64,000 nucleotides of DNA from Chitinophagaceae bacterium (GCA_024707305.1 JANPZZ010000010.1:109531-173530); one strand, 5' to 3'; shown: positions 41,080-50,706, counted from the first letter of the stretch. Translations and numbers: made by a program. Notes: generated from the sequence alone by a model not told the origin.

Positions 41080-41103
41080 GTGTCAAAATTTGAGGTTGAA
41101 GTC

Positions 41104-41448
41104 TTAGTTGGTGCCGGTTGGTTTAATTGCCGTAAGCGTATTTACACCGTTCGACAATTCATTCCATGTTTGTTCCAGCTCTTTGTAAAAATTTTCGCCT
41201 TTTTCTGTCAGCGAAAAGTATTTGCGGGGAGGTCCTGAATTGCTCTCTACCCATCGGTAGGTCAGCATGTCGGCGTTCTTTAGCCGCGTCAATAAAGGAT
41301 ACAGTGTTCCTTCCAGGATTTGAAGATTGGCATTCCGCATTTCCTCCACAATGTCACTGGGGTAGGCCTCGCCCCGGCGAATGATGGAGAGAATACAGAA
41401 CTCCAAAATCCCTTTCCGCATCTGGCTCTGCGTGTTTTCTATATTCAT
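41104..41448 (-). CDS. PadR-family transcriptional regulator
   Basis: 114-aa winged-helix repressor: MRKGILEFCILSIIRRGEAYPSDIVEEM, ILEGTLYPLLTRLKNADMLTYRWVE, GPPRKYFSLTEKGENF. It is upstream of the PspC gene with 24 bp between them, a common Bacteroidota pair. Its promoter carries an inverted repeat that may be an autoregulatory operator. Confidence 0.93.
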   Translation of the reverse strand: MNIENTQSQMRKGILEFCILSIIRRGEAYPSDIVEEMRNANLQILEGTLYPLLTRLKNADMLTYRWVESNSGPPRKYFSLTEKGENFYKELEQTWNELSNGVNTLTAIKPTGTN

Positions 41449-41531
41449 AACTACTTCATTTTAGGAAGGGAAAATGATTTTTGTTCTTTGTCAAAATCCA
41501 TTTCCACCTTTTCCATTTTCCTTTGATAGAA

Positions 41532-41573
41532 CAAAGCTAAGGTTAAATACGGTACTATGCAACACCAAGTACC
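41532..41573 (-). promoter_or_regulatory. padR-pspC promoter and candidate operator
   Basis: On the minus strand TTG (41562-41560), 20 nt, TAGCTTTG (41539-41532) is a near-perfect promoter. A dyad, GGTACT-N11-AGTACC (41551-41573), is centred on the -33 box, an ideal place for repression by PadR. Confidence 0.6.
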
Positions 41574-41734
41574 ATTTTTTTTTCTAGTAATGAATATTGA
41601 ACAGGAGGCGGTTTTAAATTAAATATTTGATAATCAAGAAATTGAATGAAGTGTGGCGACCGTCCAAAATGATGAATGGCCAAAAACCGGGATGGAGTGC
41701 GTTGCAATTTTCACAAGGGTGGAGGAAAAATGTG

Positions 41735-41832
41735 TTAGTGTGGTAATATGCTAATGTGGCAATTAAAAATACAATTTGCGGTTGTGTTCCAACATTTTCC
41801 TGTTTCTCATTCCGTACTGTCACATTTCTATG
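41735..41832. repeat. Degenerate octamer-like arrays flanking the repeat cluster
   Basis: AAATGTGTTAGTGTGGTAATATG and CATTTTCCTGTTTCTCATTCC are weak versions of the CATTTYCH arrays, again in facing orientation, at the left edge of the hairpin-repeat cluster. Confidence 0.4.
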
Positions 41833-41835
41833 CCC

Positions 41836-43080
41836 GCATATATCGTCCCTTCGGGACTAAAATAACGAGGGCATCAATGATGTTACAGATATTTCGTCCC
41901 TTCGGGACGAAGGCAATATTCTCGTCGAAATACAGTACGATTTAAATCAAGTATGGCAACCGTATTTAACCTCGCATTTCGTCCCGAAGGGACGCAATGT
42001 CTGTAGCAAAGAATCTCCCCCATATTACCCTAGTCCCGACAGGACGCATATGGAACACTGCCTTTAACGAATGTAAAATGGTTGCCGGATGCATGAGGAT
42101 TTTGATAGAGTTGTGCGAACGATTAAGGCGCCTTATAACGTAGCAGGTTGCAAATTTCTTCCGCCCTATTGAACAGTTCTTTGCGCCCATATATCGTCCC
42201 TTCGGGACGAAGGCAATATTCTCGTCGAAATACAGTACGATTTAAATCAAGTATGGCAACCGTATTTAACCTCACATTCCGTCCCGAAGGGACGCAATGT
42301 CTGTAGCAAAGAATCTCCCCCATATTACCCTAGTCCCGACAGGACGCATATGGAACCCGCATTTAGTGAATGTAAAATGGTTGCCGGATGCATGAGGATT
42401 TTGATAGAAGTGTTCGAACGATTAAGGCGCTTTATGACGCAGCAGGTTGCAAATCTTTTTTCGCCCTATTAAACATTTCCTCGTGCGCATATATCGTCCC
42501 TTCGGGACTCAAAATAACGAGGGCATCAATGTTGCTACAGATATATCGTCCCTTCGGGACGAGGCTATATTCTCGTCGAATTACTCTTCGATTTAAAACA
42601 AGTATGGCAACCGTATTTAACCTCGCATTCCGTCCCTGCGGGACGGGTTGTGGTTAGAAAAGTAGCGCATCTAAAATATGCGTCCCGACAGGACGCGTTG
42701 TGAGGTGTTTGCACAGGATGCAAAACGCCAACGGGTATACTCTTCGATTAAAACAAATATGGTAACTATGCTTTTTCACGCATTCCGTCCCGAAGGGACG
42801 CACTATCTGTAGCAAAAGAATCTCCCCCATATTACCCTAGTCCCGACAGGACGCATATGGAACACTGCCTTTAACGAATGTAAAATGGTTGCAGGATGCA
42901 TGAGGATTTTGATAGAGTTGTGCGAACGATTAAGGCGCCTTATAACGTAGCAGGTTGCAAATTTTTTTCGCCCTATTAAACATTTCCTTTGCGCGCATAT
43001 ATCGTCCCTTCGGGACTCAAACTAAAAAAGATGCTACAGATATTCCGTCCCTTCGGGACGGGCTGTGGTTAGAAAAGGAT
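41836..43080 (+). repeat. Composite hairpin-repeat cluster 1 (REP-like)
   Basis: A tandem array of composite units of about 300-350 bp, starting with CATATATCGTCCCTTCGGG near 41838, 42188, 42488 and 42997. Each unit carries several short palindromes with stem GTCCC/GGGAC: CGTCCC-TTC-GGGACG, the reverse form with GAA, one with TGC, and a second class, GTCC-CGACA-GGAC. I count about 15 hairpins. Between them are long conserved spacers (for example GGTTGCCGGATGCATGAGG and CTGTAGCAAAGAATCTCCC). Units 1 and 2 are nearly identical over about 165 bp. Short ORFs through it (41966-42657) are not genes. Confidence 0.9.
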
Positions 43081-43130
43081 CGCGTGCAAATGTGACAATT
43101 AAAAATTCTAAACGCAATTCGGTTCTAAAC

Positions 43131-43172
43131 CATTTTCACATTCTCTCATTTACATATTTTCACATTCTTCTC
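43131..43172. repeat. Octamer array overlapping the GNAT 3' end
   Basis: CATTTTCACATTCTCTCATTTACATATTTTCACATTCTTC belongs to the CATTTYCH family. The last codons and the stop of the GNAT gene lie within it. Confidence 0.7.
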
Positions 43173-43856
43173 TCCCGTTTGCCGCTCTAAAAAATAAAAA
43201 TTCATCTCCCTGTTCTCTTCAAATCCCAATCGCTCATAAATCTCAATGGCACGTTTGTTGTCGGCGCGAACATGGAGAAAAGGTAGTTGGTTGTTTGAAA
43301 GTATAATATGCAGTTGATGGAGTAATAACGCTGCTGCATAGCCTTTGCCTGTAAAATCTGGATGTGTACATACCGCGCTGATTTCGGTGAGGTTGTCGAT
43401 ATGTAGTCGCTGGCCGGTCATAGCGGCGAGGCGCCCATCTTCAAAAATGCCGTGGTAGTGCCCAAACTCGATGGTGCGTTTATTGAACGGTCCTGGTTTG
43501 GTGAGTGCAGCCAGGGCAACCATTTCATCAACATGACTTTCGTTTAATGGTTCTGGTTCGATTACCGGGTTGGCGGGCATCACATCATTGCGATAAACAA
43601 ATTGCAGCCCCTTGATTTCTGCTTTTAGTTTCCAAGCATTGGGTATATCAATCTCTTCGGGGGTTGCAAATAGTATGCGACGACCAGCGGGCAACATTTC
43701 ATGTAATTCACGAAAGCCGGTTTCTACATCACAATTGAATCCCGCAAAAGGTGACACTTCCAGGTCAAAGTATTTCACATGCTCCGACCCAAAAGCGCGA
43801 TGGCTTTCATTGCGAGCAAGTGCGCTAAAAACGGGGTTATGCAGGAGGTCGGTCAC
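43146..43856 (-). CDS. GNAT-family N-acetyltransferase
   Basis: 236 aa. The C-terminal half is a GNAT (FR47-like) domain: LTEISAVCTHPDFTGKGYAAALLLHQL contains the acetyl-CoA loop (FTGKGYA), then FLHVRADNKRAIEIYERLGFEENREMNFY. The N-terminal half is less conserved. The start is a GTG at 43856, with an exact -7 element TACCTTTG (43861-43868, minus strand) only 4 nt upstream, so the mRNA may be nearly leaderless. The last residues (GEKNVKICK) are encoded by the octamer repeat and by sequence duplicated near 56000. Confidence 0.87.
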   Translation of the reverse strand: MTDLLHNPVFSALARNESHRAFGSEHVKYFDLEVSPFAGFNCDVETGFRELHEMLPAGRRILFATPEEIDIPNAWKLKAEIKGLQFVYRNDVMPANPVIEPEPLNESHVDEMVALAALTKPGPFNKRTIEFGHYHGIFEDGRLAAMTGQRLHIDNLTEISAVCTHPDFTGKGYAAALLLHQLHIILSNNQLPFLHVRADNKRAIEIYERLGFEENREMNFYFLERQTGEKNVKICK

Positions 43857-44463
43857 GTGGCAAAGGTAGAGGGGAAAATGAAAAGCGGTGTAAAATAACC
43901 ATTTTATAAGTTGAACTGTGTGCTAAGTCTTGCATCACCACACATGCCTACGGCAACCCGTAAAAAGCAAACCGTGTTGAATATTATACAAAAACATTAT
44001 TACTTTTATAAAGAACCAACCATAGTACCTTAGGAAATGCATCCTGCCATCATGCAATCCTTTGACAATGTTCAAACCTTATTTTATGAACACAACGATC
44101 ACCTTGCACGATGGCCGAAACACCTAAGAAAACGACTGAATATGGAATGAAGAATTCGGTTTTTAAACCTCTGACAGACGAAATACCCACTTTTGTTGAA
44201 AACAATACAACAAACATCCTCGAAAATGGAATCAGTAAAAATATTGATGTATGAGATTTAAAAGGAGTTGTTAACCTTGTCGTATTTGCGACTCCACTAA
44301 CTCTAAGACGTTGAGTATCTTTTTCGCCTATAGTTTTAAAATCGTACAAATTTTATTTCAATCTTGCAATTCCCGGTTCTTTGTACTCGAATAGGTTATC
44401 ATCATTTTTAATCCAATCCTCCCCCCAAAAACCACTATTATTTTATAGCTTGCGCCATCCACA
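43857..44463. other. 607-bp gap without a convincing gene
   Basis: No conserved gene is recognised. A 47-codon plus-strand frame from the ATG at 44111 (MAETPKKTTEYGMKNSVF...) and a 99-aa minus-strand frame (44050-44349) both exist, but neither has a clear promoter or recognisable family. GTCG-TATTTG-CGAC near 44280 is a weak hairpin. Confidence 0.3.
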
Positions 44464-45873
44464 ATGGCGACGGAAATTTCCCTTAACCCCGATCAACAGG
44501 CTGCTCTGCAGGCTTTGCAACGCTTTGTGCAGCACCCCGCTGCAGATACGTTTGTGCTAAAAGGGTATGCGGGTACGGGCAAGACTTTCCTGATGCAGCA
44601 TTTCGCAAAATGGCTCAAAGAAAACAACCTGGAATTTTCGCTGCTGGCTTCAACCGGCCGCGCGGCGACGGTGCTCCGCGGCAAAACAGGTTTTGACGCC
44701 ACAACTGTGCACGGCGAACTCTATCGCTTCAGTCGCGTGGATGGCGACGATGAAGACCTGCCACACGACGCACCGGCAGATCGGTTCGGACAGATGTCCC
44801 TCCAGTTTTCTTTACGACCACCCGATGATAAGAAAGTCGTTTACATCATCGATGAAGCATCCATGCTGGCAAGTGAAATGAACAACGAGGATAGCGTTAT
44901 TAGCTTTGGTTCAGGTCAATTGCTACCCGACTTCTTCGCTGCCGCCGGAAATAACAAAATCATTTTCGTAGGCGATCCGGGACAGCTGCCGCCAGTTGGA
45001 CAGGAATATAGCCCAGCGCTGGATATGAACTGGCTGGCTTCGGAAGAACGCACGGCCATCAGCATGACGCTGGAAAAGATAGAACGCAATGATGCCGGAA
45101 ACGACATCCTTGTGCTCGCGTCTGCTATTCGTGATATGAAAGAAGATCTTTCGGTTCGTTTTCCCCGCCTTCCCGCGCGCTACCTGAAGAATGTACATAT
45201 TTATCCTTCCGACAAAGAGTTGTTTGAAGCTTACCTGGATAATTACAACCGCAAAGGACCGGCAGGATCACTGGCCGTTGCACGATCCAATAAGATGGTA
45301 GCAGATATCAATCGCGATATGCGCCAGGAGATATTCGGAGAATCCGATTTACCACTGCAGGTAGGAGATATATTAATGGTGGTACAAAACAATCAATCGG
45401 TGCCGCTCACCAATGGCGATTTTGTTGAAGTCACTGGTTTGGGAGAGAAAGAGACACACGTAAATCTGCATTTTCAAATCGTGCGCGTGAAGGCGGTTTT
45501 GTCCGGAATAGAACACGAGCTTCTGATTGCGCTAGACGTTCTTTATGGCAGTGAAAACAATCATACACGTGATCAATCGAGGATGCTAATGATTGATTTT
45601 AGCCGAAGAATGCGACAAAAGAGAATTCGCGTAAACTCGGAAGTTTACAAGCAGCGCATGATGAAAGATAAAGTGCTGAACTGCCTGAAAGCAAAATTTG
45701 GCTACGGCGTTACTTGCCACAAAGCCCAGGGCGGTGAGTGGGACGATGTCTATCTCTTCCTGAATTCAAAAATGTACGGTATGCCACAGCCTGAATTGTT
45801 TCGCTGGTGGTATACCGCTGTGACCCGCGCAAAAAAACGACTACACCTCACAGATGGTTGGTGGCTGAGTTGA
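44464..45873 (+). CDS. SF1B (RecD/Pif1-like) DNA helicase
   Basis: 469 aa, intact. Motifs: Walker A KGYAGTGKTFLMQ, LLASTGRAATVL (Ia), Walker B VYIIDEASML, FVGDPGQLPPVG (III) and motifs V-VI in GYGVTCHKAQGGEWDDVY and WWYTAVTRAKKRL. This is a short RecD2/Pif1-type ATP-dependent helicase without RecB/RecC partners here, so an accessory 5'-3' helicase in repair is the best guess. Confidence 0.9.
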   Translation: MATEISLNPDQQAALQALQRFVQHPAADTFVLKGYAGTGKTFLMQHFAKWLKENNLEFSLLASTGRAATVLRGKTGFDATTVHGELYRFSRVDGDDEDLPHDAPADRFGQMSLQFSLRPPDDKKVVYIIDEASMLASEMNNEDSVISFGSGQLLPDFFAAAGNNKIIFVGDPGQLPPVGQEYSPALDMNWLASEERTAISMTLEKIERNDAGNDILVLASAIRDMKEDLSVRFPRLPARYLKNVHIYPSDKELFEAYLDNYNRKGPAGSLAVARSNKMVADINRDMRQEIFGESDLPLQVGDILMVVQNNQSVPLTNGDFVEVTGLGEKETHVNLHFQIVRVKAVLSGIEHELLIALDVLYGSENNHTRDQSRMLMIDFSRRMRQKRIRVNSEVYKQRMMKDKVLNCLKAKFGYGVTCHKAQGGEWDDVYLFLNSKMYGMPQPELFRWWYTAVTRAKKRLHLTDGWWLS

Positions 45874-45941
45874 TTGTTAAGTCGCACGGTTAGCATGGTT
45901 ATTGCGTTAGTTAAATCAGGAAATCAAAAAAACATAGCTCC

Positions 45942-46181
45942 ATGTCGTGGGAAGAAAAAGATAACAAACTCTACCGTCAGTTTAAGTTTGCTGATTTCAA
46001 CGAGGCATTTGCCTTTATGACGCGCGTTGCGATGGAAGCTGAGAAAGCGAATCACCATCCGGAATGGCGAAATGTCTGGAATACGGTAGACATATGGCTG
46101 TGCACGCATGATGCAGGTGATATGGTTACCGAAAAGGACCGCAAACTCGCCAACCGCATCGACAAGATTTATGGCAAATGA
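45942..46181 (+). CDS. 4a-hydroxytetrahydrobiopterin dehydratase (pterin carbinolamine dehydratase)
   Basis: 79 aa. The PCD/DCoH signature is clear: [38 protein letters not shown], with catalytic His-His-Pro, and [18 protein letters not shown]. It recycles the pterin cofactor of aromatic amino acid hydroxylases. No hydroxylase gene is nearby. The family is normally about 95 aa, so this is slightly short at the N-terminus but complete in motifs. Confidence 0.9.
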   Translation: MSWEEKDNKLYRQFKFADFNEAFAFMTRVAMEAEKANHHPEWRNVWNTVDIWLCTHDAGDMVTEKDRKLANRIDKIYGK

Positions 46182-46204
46182 AGTCAATTAGGTAAATTGG
46201 TGGA

Positions 46205-47071
46205 ATGGAAAGACTTTTTGAACTGAACTACAAAAAGCTGGGACTTGTTACGGTAAACAATGGTAACAAACCGAATCTCGCTGATAACATTGCGTACAAA
46301 CCATACATTAAAATACTGCTGCTTCCCAAAGATTCGACTATCACCATTGACTTTCACAAATACCAAACCACACACGCAAGTCTTTTTTTCATCAACATCA
46401 ATCAGCATTTTTCGATTGATAAATTAGGTAAGGGCCACAGCTATCTGCTTTATTACAATCGCGATTTTTATTGCATCATGATACATGATGAAGAAGTGGC
46501 GTGCGACGGACTTTTGTTTAACAATATTCACAATCATCCGATGGTAAACTTATTGAAGCCGGATGATGAAAAAGTACATTCACTATTTGAGCAGATAGTG
46601 GAAGAGTTTGAATTGAAAGATTCTTCCCAGGAAGAAATGATCCGCACCTGTCTTAAACAAATTTTACTTCGTTCTGCGCGTTGTTGGAAAAAACAACAGT
46701 TGGGAAGAGAGGTCAGTTCGCAAAAAGACGATGTTGAGTTTGTTCGTCATTTTACCCGTTTGGTAGAAATGCATTTTAAAACAAAACATACGGTGGCCGA
46801 TTATGCAGACCTGCTGCATCTGGCCCCCAAAACGGTCGCCCATCGTTTTAAGCGTCTTGGACTTGATCAACCGAATGATATAATAAAGGAACGCATCCTG
46901 CTGGAAGCAAAAAGAATGATTGTCTATAGCAGTCTTACTTCAAAAGAAATCGCTTACCATTTAGGTTACGACGATCCCGCCTATTTCCACAGGCTCTTTA
47001 CGAGTAAAACCGGCGAAACCCCTGTTGGCTTTCGTAAGAAGTTCGGTTCACCCGATCGCGCGTCGCTGTAA
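46205..47071 (+). CDS. AraC-family transcriptional regulator
   Basis: 288 aa. An N-terminal cupin-like ligand domain (IKILLLPKDSTITIDFHKYQTTHASLFFINI) precedes a C-terminal double-HTH AraC domain (HTVADYADLLHLAPKTVAHRFKRLG; ILLEAKRMIVYSSLTSKEIAYHLGYDDPAYFHRLFTSKTGETPVGFRKKF). It lies immediately upstream of the secreted hydrolase gene, in the same direction, and may control it. Confidence 0.92.
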   Translation: MERLFELNYKKLGLVTVNNGNKPNLADNIAYKPYIKILLLPKDSTITIDFHKYQTTHASLFFININQHFSIDKLGKGHSYLLYYNRDFYCIMIHDEEVACDGLLFNNIHNHPMVNLLKPDDEKVHSLFEQIVEEFELKDSSQEEMIRTCLKQILLRSARCWKKQQLGREVSSQKDDVEFVRHFTRLVEMHFKTKHTVADYADLLHLAPKTVAHRFKRLGLDQPNDIIKERILLEAKRMIVYSSLTSKEIAYHLGYDDPAYFHRLFTSKTGETPVGFRKKFGSPDRASL

Positions 47072-47196
47072 ATCCGAAAAAATGCCCCTTGCGGGAAAAA
47101 TGTGCAATCAGCCGGGAAGTTCCGCTATTTACCCGGGGCTGTTACTGTTGCATTTTTGCATTGTCAATCACAACAAAACAATTAAAATTTTAGACA

Positions 47197-48129
47197 ATGA
47201 AAAATTCAATCTTAACCACAGCAATGGTAGCACTCGCTTCAGTTAGCACAGTAGCCGCCCAATCACAACGCACAGCCGCTTCAGCAGGTCGGGAGGAATT
47301 TATTGAAGTTGAAAAAAATGTGCGTCTGCATGTAACCGATCTTGGTAATGGTCGCCCAATTGTATTAATACACGGCTGGCCCCTCAGCGATGCCATGTAT
47401 GAATATCAATACCAATACCTGGTTGAAAAAGGATTTCGTGTAATCGGAATCACGCTGCGCGGATTTGGCAAATCTGATAAACCTTTCGGCACGTATAATT
47501 ATGATGTTTATGCCGACGACATCTATACCGTTTTACTCAAACTGGAAATTCAAGATGCGGTGCTCGGTGGTTTCTCCATGGGCGGCGGAGTTGTTATCCG
47601 ATATATAACCCGCCACAATAGTGCACATGTAAGTAAACTTGCTTTGTTTGGCGCGGCTGCACCGGTTTGGACCAAACAACCAGATTTTCCCATTGGCTTA
47701 ACCGATGACCAGGCTGATGGGCTTATTGCACAAAGTCGTAGTAATCGCGCTCAAATGGTTGACGATTTTGGAAGTGGCCTGGGTGTAAATGAAAACAGTA
47801 TTTCGCCAGCACTGGTAAACTGGCTGGCCGCCATTAATATGGAAGCATCTCCCTATGCAACAACCCAAAGTCTTCTTGCCATACGTGCTACCGATCTGCG
47901 TCCGGAACTAAGCAAGATTCATATTCCGGTTGCCATTTTCCATGGCGTGTATGATAAGAACTGTGATTTTGGACTGGCAATTGAACTCAACAAACGAATC
48001 AGCGATTCCTATATCGTGCGTTTTGAAAACAGCGGCCACGCTTTGTTTATTGAAGAGCAGGATAAATTCAATGCAGAACTAGAAAAAATTCGCGCGAAAG
48101 TAAGGTGCTGTGGGTCCGGAAAAATTTGA
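47197..48129 (+). CDS. Secreted alpha/beta hydrolase
   Basis: 310 aa. A signal peptide (ILTTAMVALASVSTVAAQSQ) is followed by an alpha/beta-hydrolase fold of the haloperoxidase/esterase type: oxyanion region LIHGWPLSD, nucleophile elbow GGFSMGGG (Ser), acid Asp in FHGVYDKNCD and catalytic His in NSGHALFIEE. It is likely periplasmic; the substrate is unknown. It follows an AraC regulator. Confidence 0.9.
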   Translation: MKNSILTTAMVALASVSTVAAQSQRTAASAGREEFIEVEKNVRLHVTDLGNGRPIVLIHGWPLSDAMYEYQYQYLVEKGFRVIGITLRGFGKSDKPFGTYNYDVYADDIYTVLLKLEIQDAVLGGFSMGGGVVIRYITRHNSAHVSKLALFGAAAPVWTKQPDFPIGLTDDQADGLIAQSRSNRAQMVDDFGSGLGVNENSISPALVNWLAAINMEASPYATTQSLLAIRATDLRPELSKIHIPVAIFHGVYDKNCDFGLAIELNKRISDSYIVRFENSGHALFIEEQDKFNAELEKIRAKVRCCGSGKI

Positions 48130-48190
48130 AAAGTAAGCGGGTAACGAAGTATTATTGAAAATCAATCCTTTAGACGAGTTTATATAACGA

Positions 48191-48276
48191 AACGGGATTT
48201 GATTCCCTAATTATCATAATATTTAGGGATTCAAATCCCGTTTTATTATGTAATTTAGGGAATCAAATCTCGTTTT
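48191..48276 (+). promoter_or_regulatory. Triplicated 20-bp motif upstream of the DUF4143 ATPase
   Basis: TTAGGGATTCAAATCCCGTT (48223-48242) is repeated directly as TTAGGGAATCAAATCTCGTT (48255-48274), ending 2 bp before the ATG. It also occurs in inverted form as AACGGGATTTGATTCCCTAA (48191-48210). The inverted pair forms a hairpin with one mismatch. The third copy covers the likely ribosome-binding region, so it is a candidate autoregulatory operator or RNA structure. Confidence 0.6.
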
Positions 48277-49401
48277 ATGATAAAAAGGGCCCTATCACAA
48301 AGACTAAAAGAGCGATTTTTTAAAGGGAAAGCGTTGATTATCCTCGGGCCAAGACAGGCCGGCAAGTCAACAATGGTTCAGGAGCTGCTAGAAGAGCGAG
48401 GCGAGCCCTGGCTTTTTTTGAATGGGGACGAAGCAGATGTGAGGTCCCTGTTGGAAGATGCCACATCAACCAAACTTAAATCCATAGCCGGAGCTAATAA
48501 AATAGTTTATATCGACGAAGCACAACGCATTCCCAATATTGGCTTATGTCTTAAACTATTTACTGACCAATTGAAAGATATCCAGGTGATCGCAACCGGA
48601 TCTTCGTCGCTTGAATTAAGTAGCGAAATAAGAGAACCGCTGACTGGTCGCAAATATGAATTTTATCTCTACCCGCTTTCCTTTAAAGAAATGGTAGATC
48701 ATCATGGTTTATTGCAGGAAAAGAGAGAAATCGAAAACAGAATGATCTATGGATATTATCCGGAAGTAGTGACCAAACCAGCAGAATCGCGCGAGTTAAT
48801 TCGCTTGCTTGCAAACAGCTATCTCTACAAAGATTTGTTAATGCTGGAACAAATCAACAAGCCGCATTTACTTGAAAAAATTGTAAAAGCGCTCGCGCTT
48901 CAATTGGGGAACGAAGTAAGCTCAACTGAATTATCAAACATGGTAGATGCTGATAAGAAAACTGTAGAGAAATACATTGATTTGCTTGAAAAGGCGTTCG
49001 TTTTATTTCAGGTCCCCGCATTCTCCAGAAATGTTCGCAATGAGATTAAAAAAGGAAAGAAGGTCTACTTTTATGATTGTGGTATTCGAAATGCCGTTAT
49101 TGGCAACTTTCAGCTACTACGTTCAAGGCCAGATGCTGGTGCATTGTGGGAGAACTTTTTTATCGCAGAAAGAAAGAAGTTTCAGCAAATCAAAAATCGG
49201 GACGCTTCTTATTATTTCTGGCGTACAACGCAACAACAGGAAATTGATTTTATTGAAGAAGCGGAGGCGAAACTCACCGCGTTTGAATGCAAATGGAGTC
49301 CGGCCGTTAAAGTAAACTTTCCTTCAACATTTACGCAGAACTACCCGCAAAGCGAGGCGCATAAAATTAGTACAGATAACTTTTCAGATTTCCTGTTGTA
49401 A
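48277..49401 (+). CDS. AAA_14/DUF4143 ATP-binding protein
   Basis: 374 aa, intact. AAA+ domain with Walker A GPRQAGKST, Walker B KIVYIDEAQRI and sensor-1 VIATGSSSLEL, then a winged-helix-like linker (STELSNMVDADKKTVEKYIDLLEKAFVLF). A C-terminal DUF4143 part has a PD-(D/E)xK-like arrangement (EIDFIEEAEAKLTAFECKWS). The family is very abundant, often patchily distributed, and has no established function. It is preceded by a triplicated 20-bp motif. Confidence 0.9.
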   Translation: MIKRALSQRLKERFFKGKALIILGPRQAGKSTMVQELLEERGEPWLFLNGDEADVRSLLEDATSTKLKSIAGANKIVYIDEAQRIPNIGLCLKLFTDQLKDIQVIATGSSSLELSSEIREPLTGRKYEFYLYPLSFKEMVDHHGLLQEKREIENRMIYGYYPEVVTKPAESRELIRLLANSYLYKDLLMLEQINKPHLLEKIVKALALQLGNEVSSTELSNMVDADKKTVEKYIDLLEKAFVLFQVPAFSRNVRNEIKKGKKVYFYDCGIRNAVIGNFQLLRSRPDAGALWENFFIAERKKFQQIKNRDASYYFWRTTQQQEIDFIEEAEAKLTAFECKWSPAVKVNFPSTFTQNYPQSEAHKISTDNFSDFLL

Positions 49402-49410
49402 GATTATTCG

Positions 49411-50587
49411 TCACTTCTTCCTTCGGAAAACAATCGTAGCATTCTGCGTAAGATCAGCGCTGAAGCGAACCTGGTACACATCATCGCCATCGCGAACAAC
49501 AAGTAAACCCGTATTGGGTGGATACTTACCGAGGTTTTCTGCGTATAAAACGAGCGTCATTTCATCAGTATCCGAAGGAACCATTACAGTTTTTTTAATA
49601 GCTGTAGTGCGAAGCCCCTGTTTTTCCATAAGCACAACACCATTTAAAGATACGCTTACCGTATCACCATCCACTTCACCATTGTCATATAATGCGAGAA
49701 CCAGGCTATCTGTTTTGAAATTTACAATCTGAGGTGCGGCATTCACACGTTCTTTAATTCGCTCCTCAGTTGTTTTTACTACAACCGGAACTGGTTTTAC
49801 CTCTTCTGGTTTGTTGTTTGAGACAACCGTCTCTTTTGATTTCGTTTCTGTATTACCAGGTGCCTGGGTTTTTGCGAGATCATTGTTCTCTCCTTTCTTC
49901 GCCTTCTCTTCTTTTTTTCTTTTCTTCTTTTATTTCCAGTTTCGCAGGTTGCTTGTCTGCTTTGGCAATCTCTTTTTCCTTTGTCTCTTTTTGCTTTGAT
50001 TCTGCCTTTTCGGATTTAGTCGCTTTCGCTATTTCTTTGGCTTGTGTTTCTTTTTTAGCCGGCGCTTTTGCTGCAGCATAGAACACAACGTCATGATCAA
50101 GTTTCAATTCCTGCAGGTGGGGGAATATCTTTGAGTTGTCGAGATTCTTTTCTTCTTTCAGCTCTGCCTTTCCCGAAATGCTGTAAAAGTTTTTAGTCTT
50201 ATTTGTTTTCCAGTCGCCATCAATATGCCAGGTACTATCAGCCTGGTTCATACGGAAACTGTATGTCACTTTTACACCCTTATCAACGCGGCCGCTGAAA
50301 TTGTGGGAGATGATTTCATCGTCGGTTACTTCAGCAACATCGCCGTTTACTTTACCTTTTACGCGCTTTACGATGTAAAACAGGGTATCGTTTACGATAA
50401 ATGAGCTGCGGGTATAACCGTATACTTTCTCTTTATACTGCGTCAATGCAATTTCAAAACCCTGGTCTTTGCGAATCGTTGTACTGTCGTTACTCAAAAC
50501 ACCCGACCAAAGACCCGTGAGGCCTTTTTGGGCAAAAACAAGCTGGCTGGTGCATATCAGGGTGATCAGCAGTAAAAATGATCTCAT
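49411..50587 (-). CDS. Secreted two-domain hypothetical protein with KE-rich linker (frameshifted)
   Basis: About 391 aa, not recognised. A signal peptide (LLLITLICTSQLVFAQ) is followed by an N-terminal beta-rich domain (LTGLWSGVLSNDSTTIR; YSFRMNQADSTWHIDGDW), a long Lys/Glu/Ala-rich linker and a C-terminal beta-sandwich-like domain (VNFKTDSLVLALYDNGEVDGDTVSVSLNGVVL). The track gives 49880-50587 and 49411-49746. Removing one T from the 7-T run at 49912-49918 gives a continuous linker (KKKEEKAKKGENNDLAKTQAPG) joining both. It converges on the DUF4143 gene. Confidence 0.7.
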
Positions 50588-50679
50588 AATCGATTGTGGG
50601 ATACCGGAATAGGGTTTATATAGTCCTAATAACGAATTTACAGCCTTTGCATTGTGTGGATGGGCGGCCGGAGTACTAC

Positions 50680-50706
50680 AAAAGAAAAAGCCTCCCGAAG
50701 GAGGCT
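50680..50706 (-). terminator. Terminator of rho
   Basis: AGCCTCC-TTCG-GGAGGCT on the minus strand, followed by TTTTTCTTTT. A UUCG-capped hairpin. Confidence 0.9.

Noticed and set aside
41966-42657. Short ORFs such as 41966-42190, 42123-42323 and 42388-42657 (and 56085-57229 in cluster 2)
   Set aside because: They are translations of the hairpin repeats on either strand, with no independent support.
41836-43080. Possible CRISPR array
   Set aside because: Repeats and spacers are both conserved between units, the unit length is about 300 bp, and no cas genes are near. This is a composite interspersed repeat, not CRISPR.
44111-44254. 47-codon plus-strand frame MAETPKKTTEYGMKN...
   Set aside because: Looks protein-like but has no promoter, no family and no downstream terminator. 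Not enough support for a feature.
44050-44349. 99-aa minus-strand ORF
   Set aside because: No recognisable domain, no promoter and atypical composition; probably chance.
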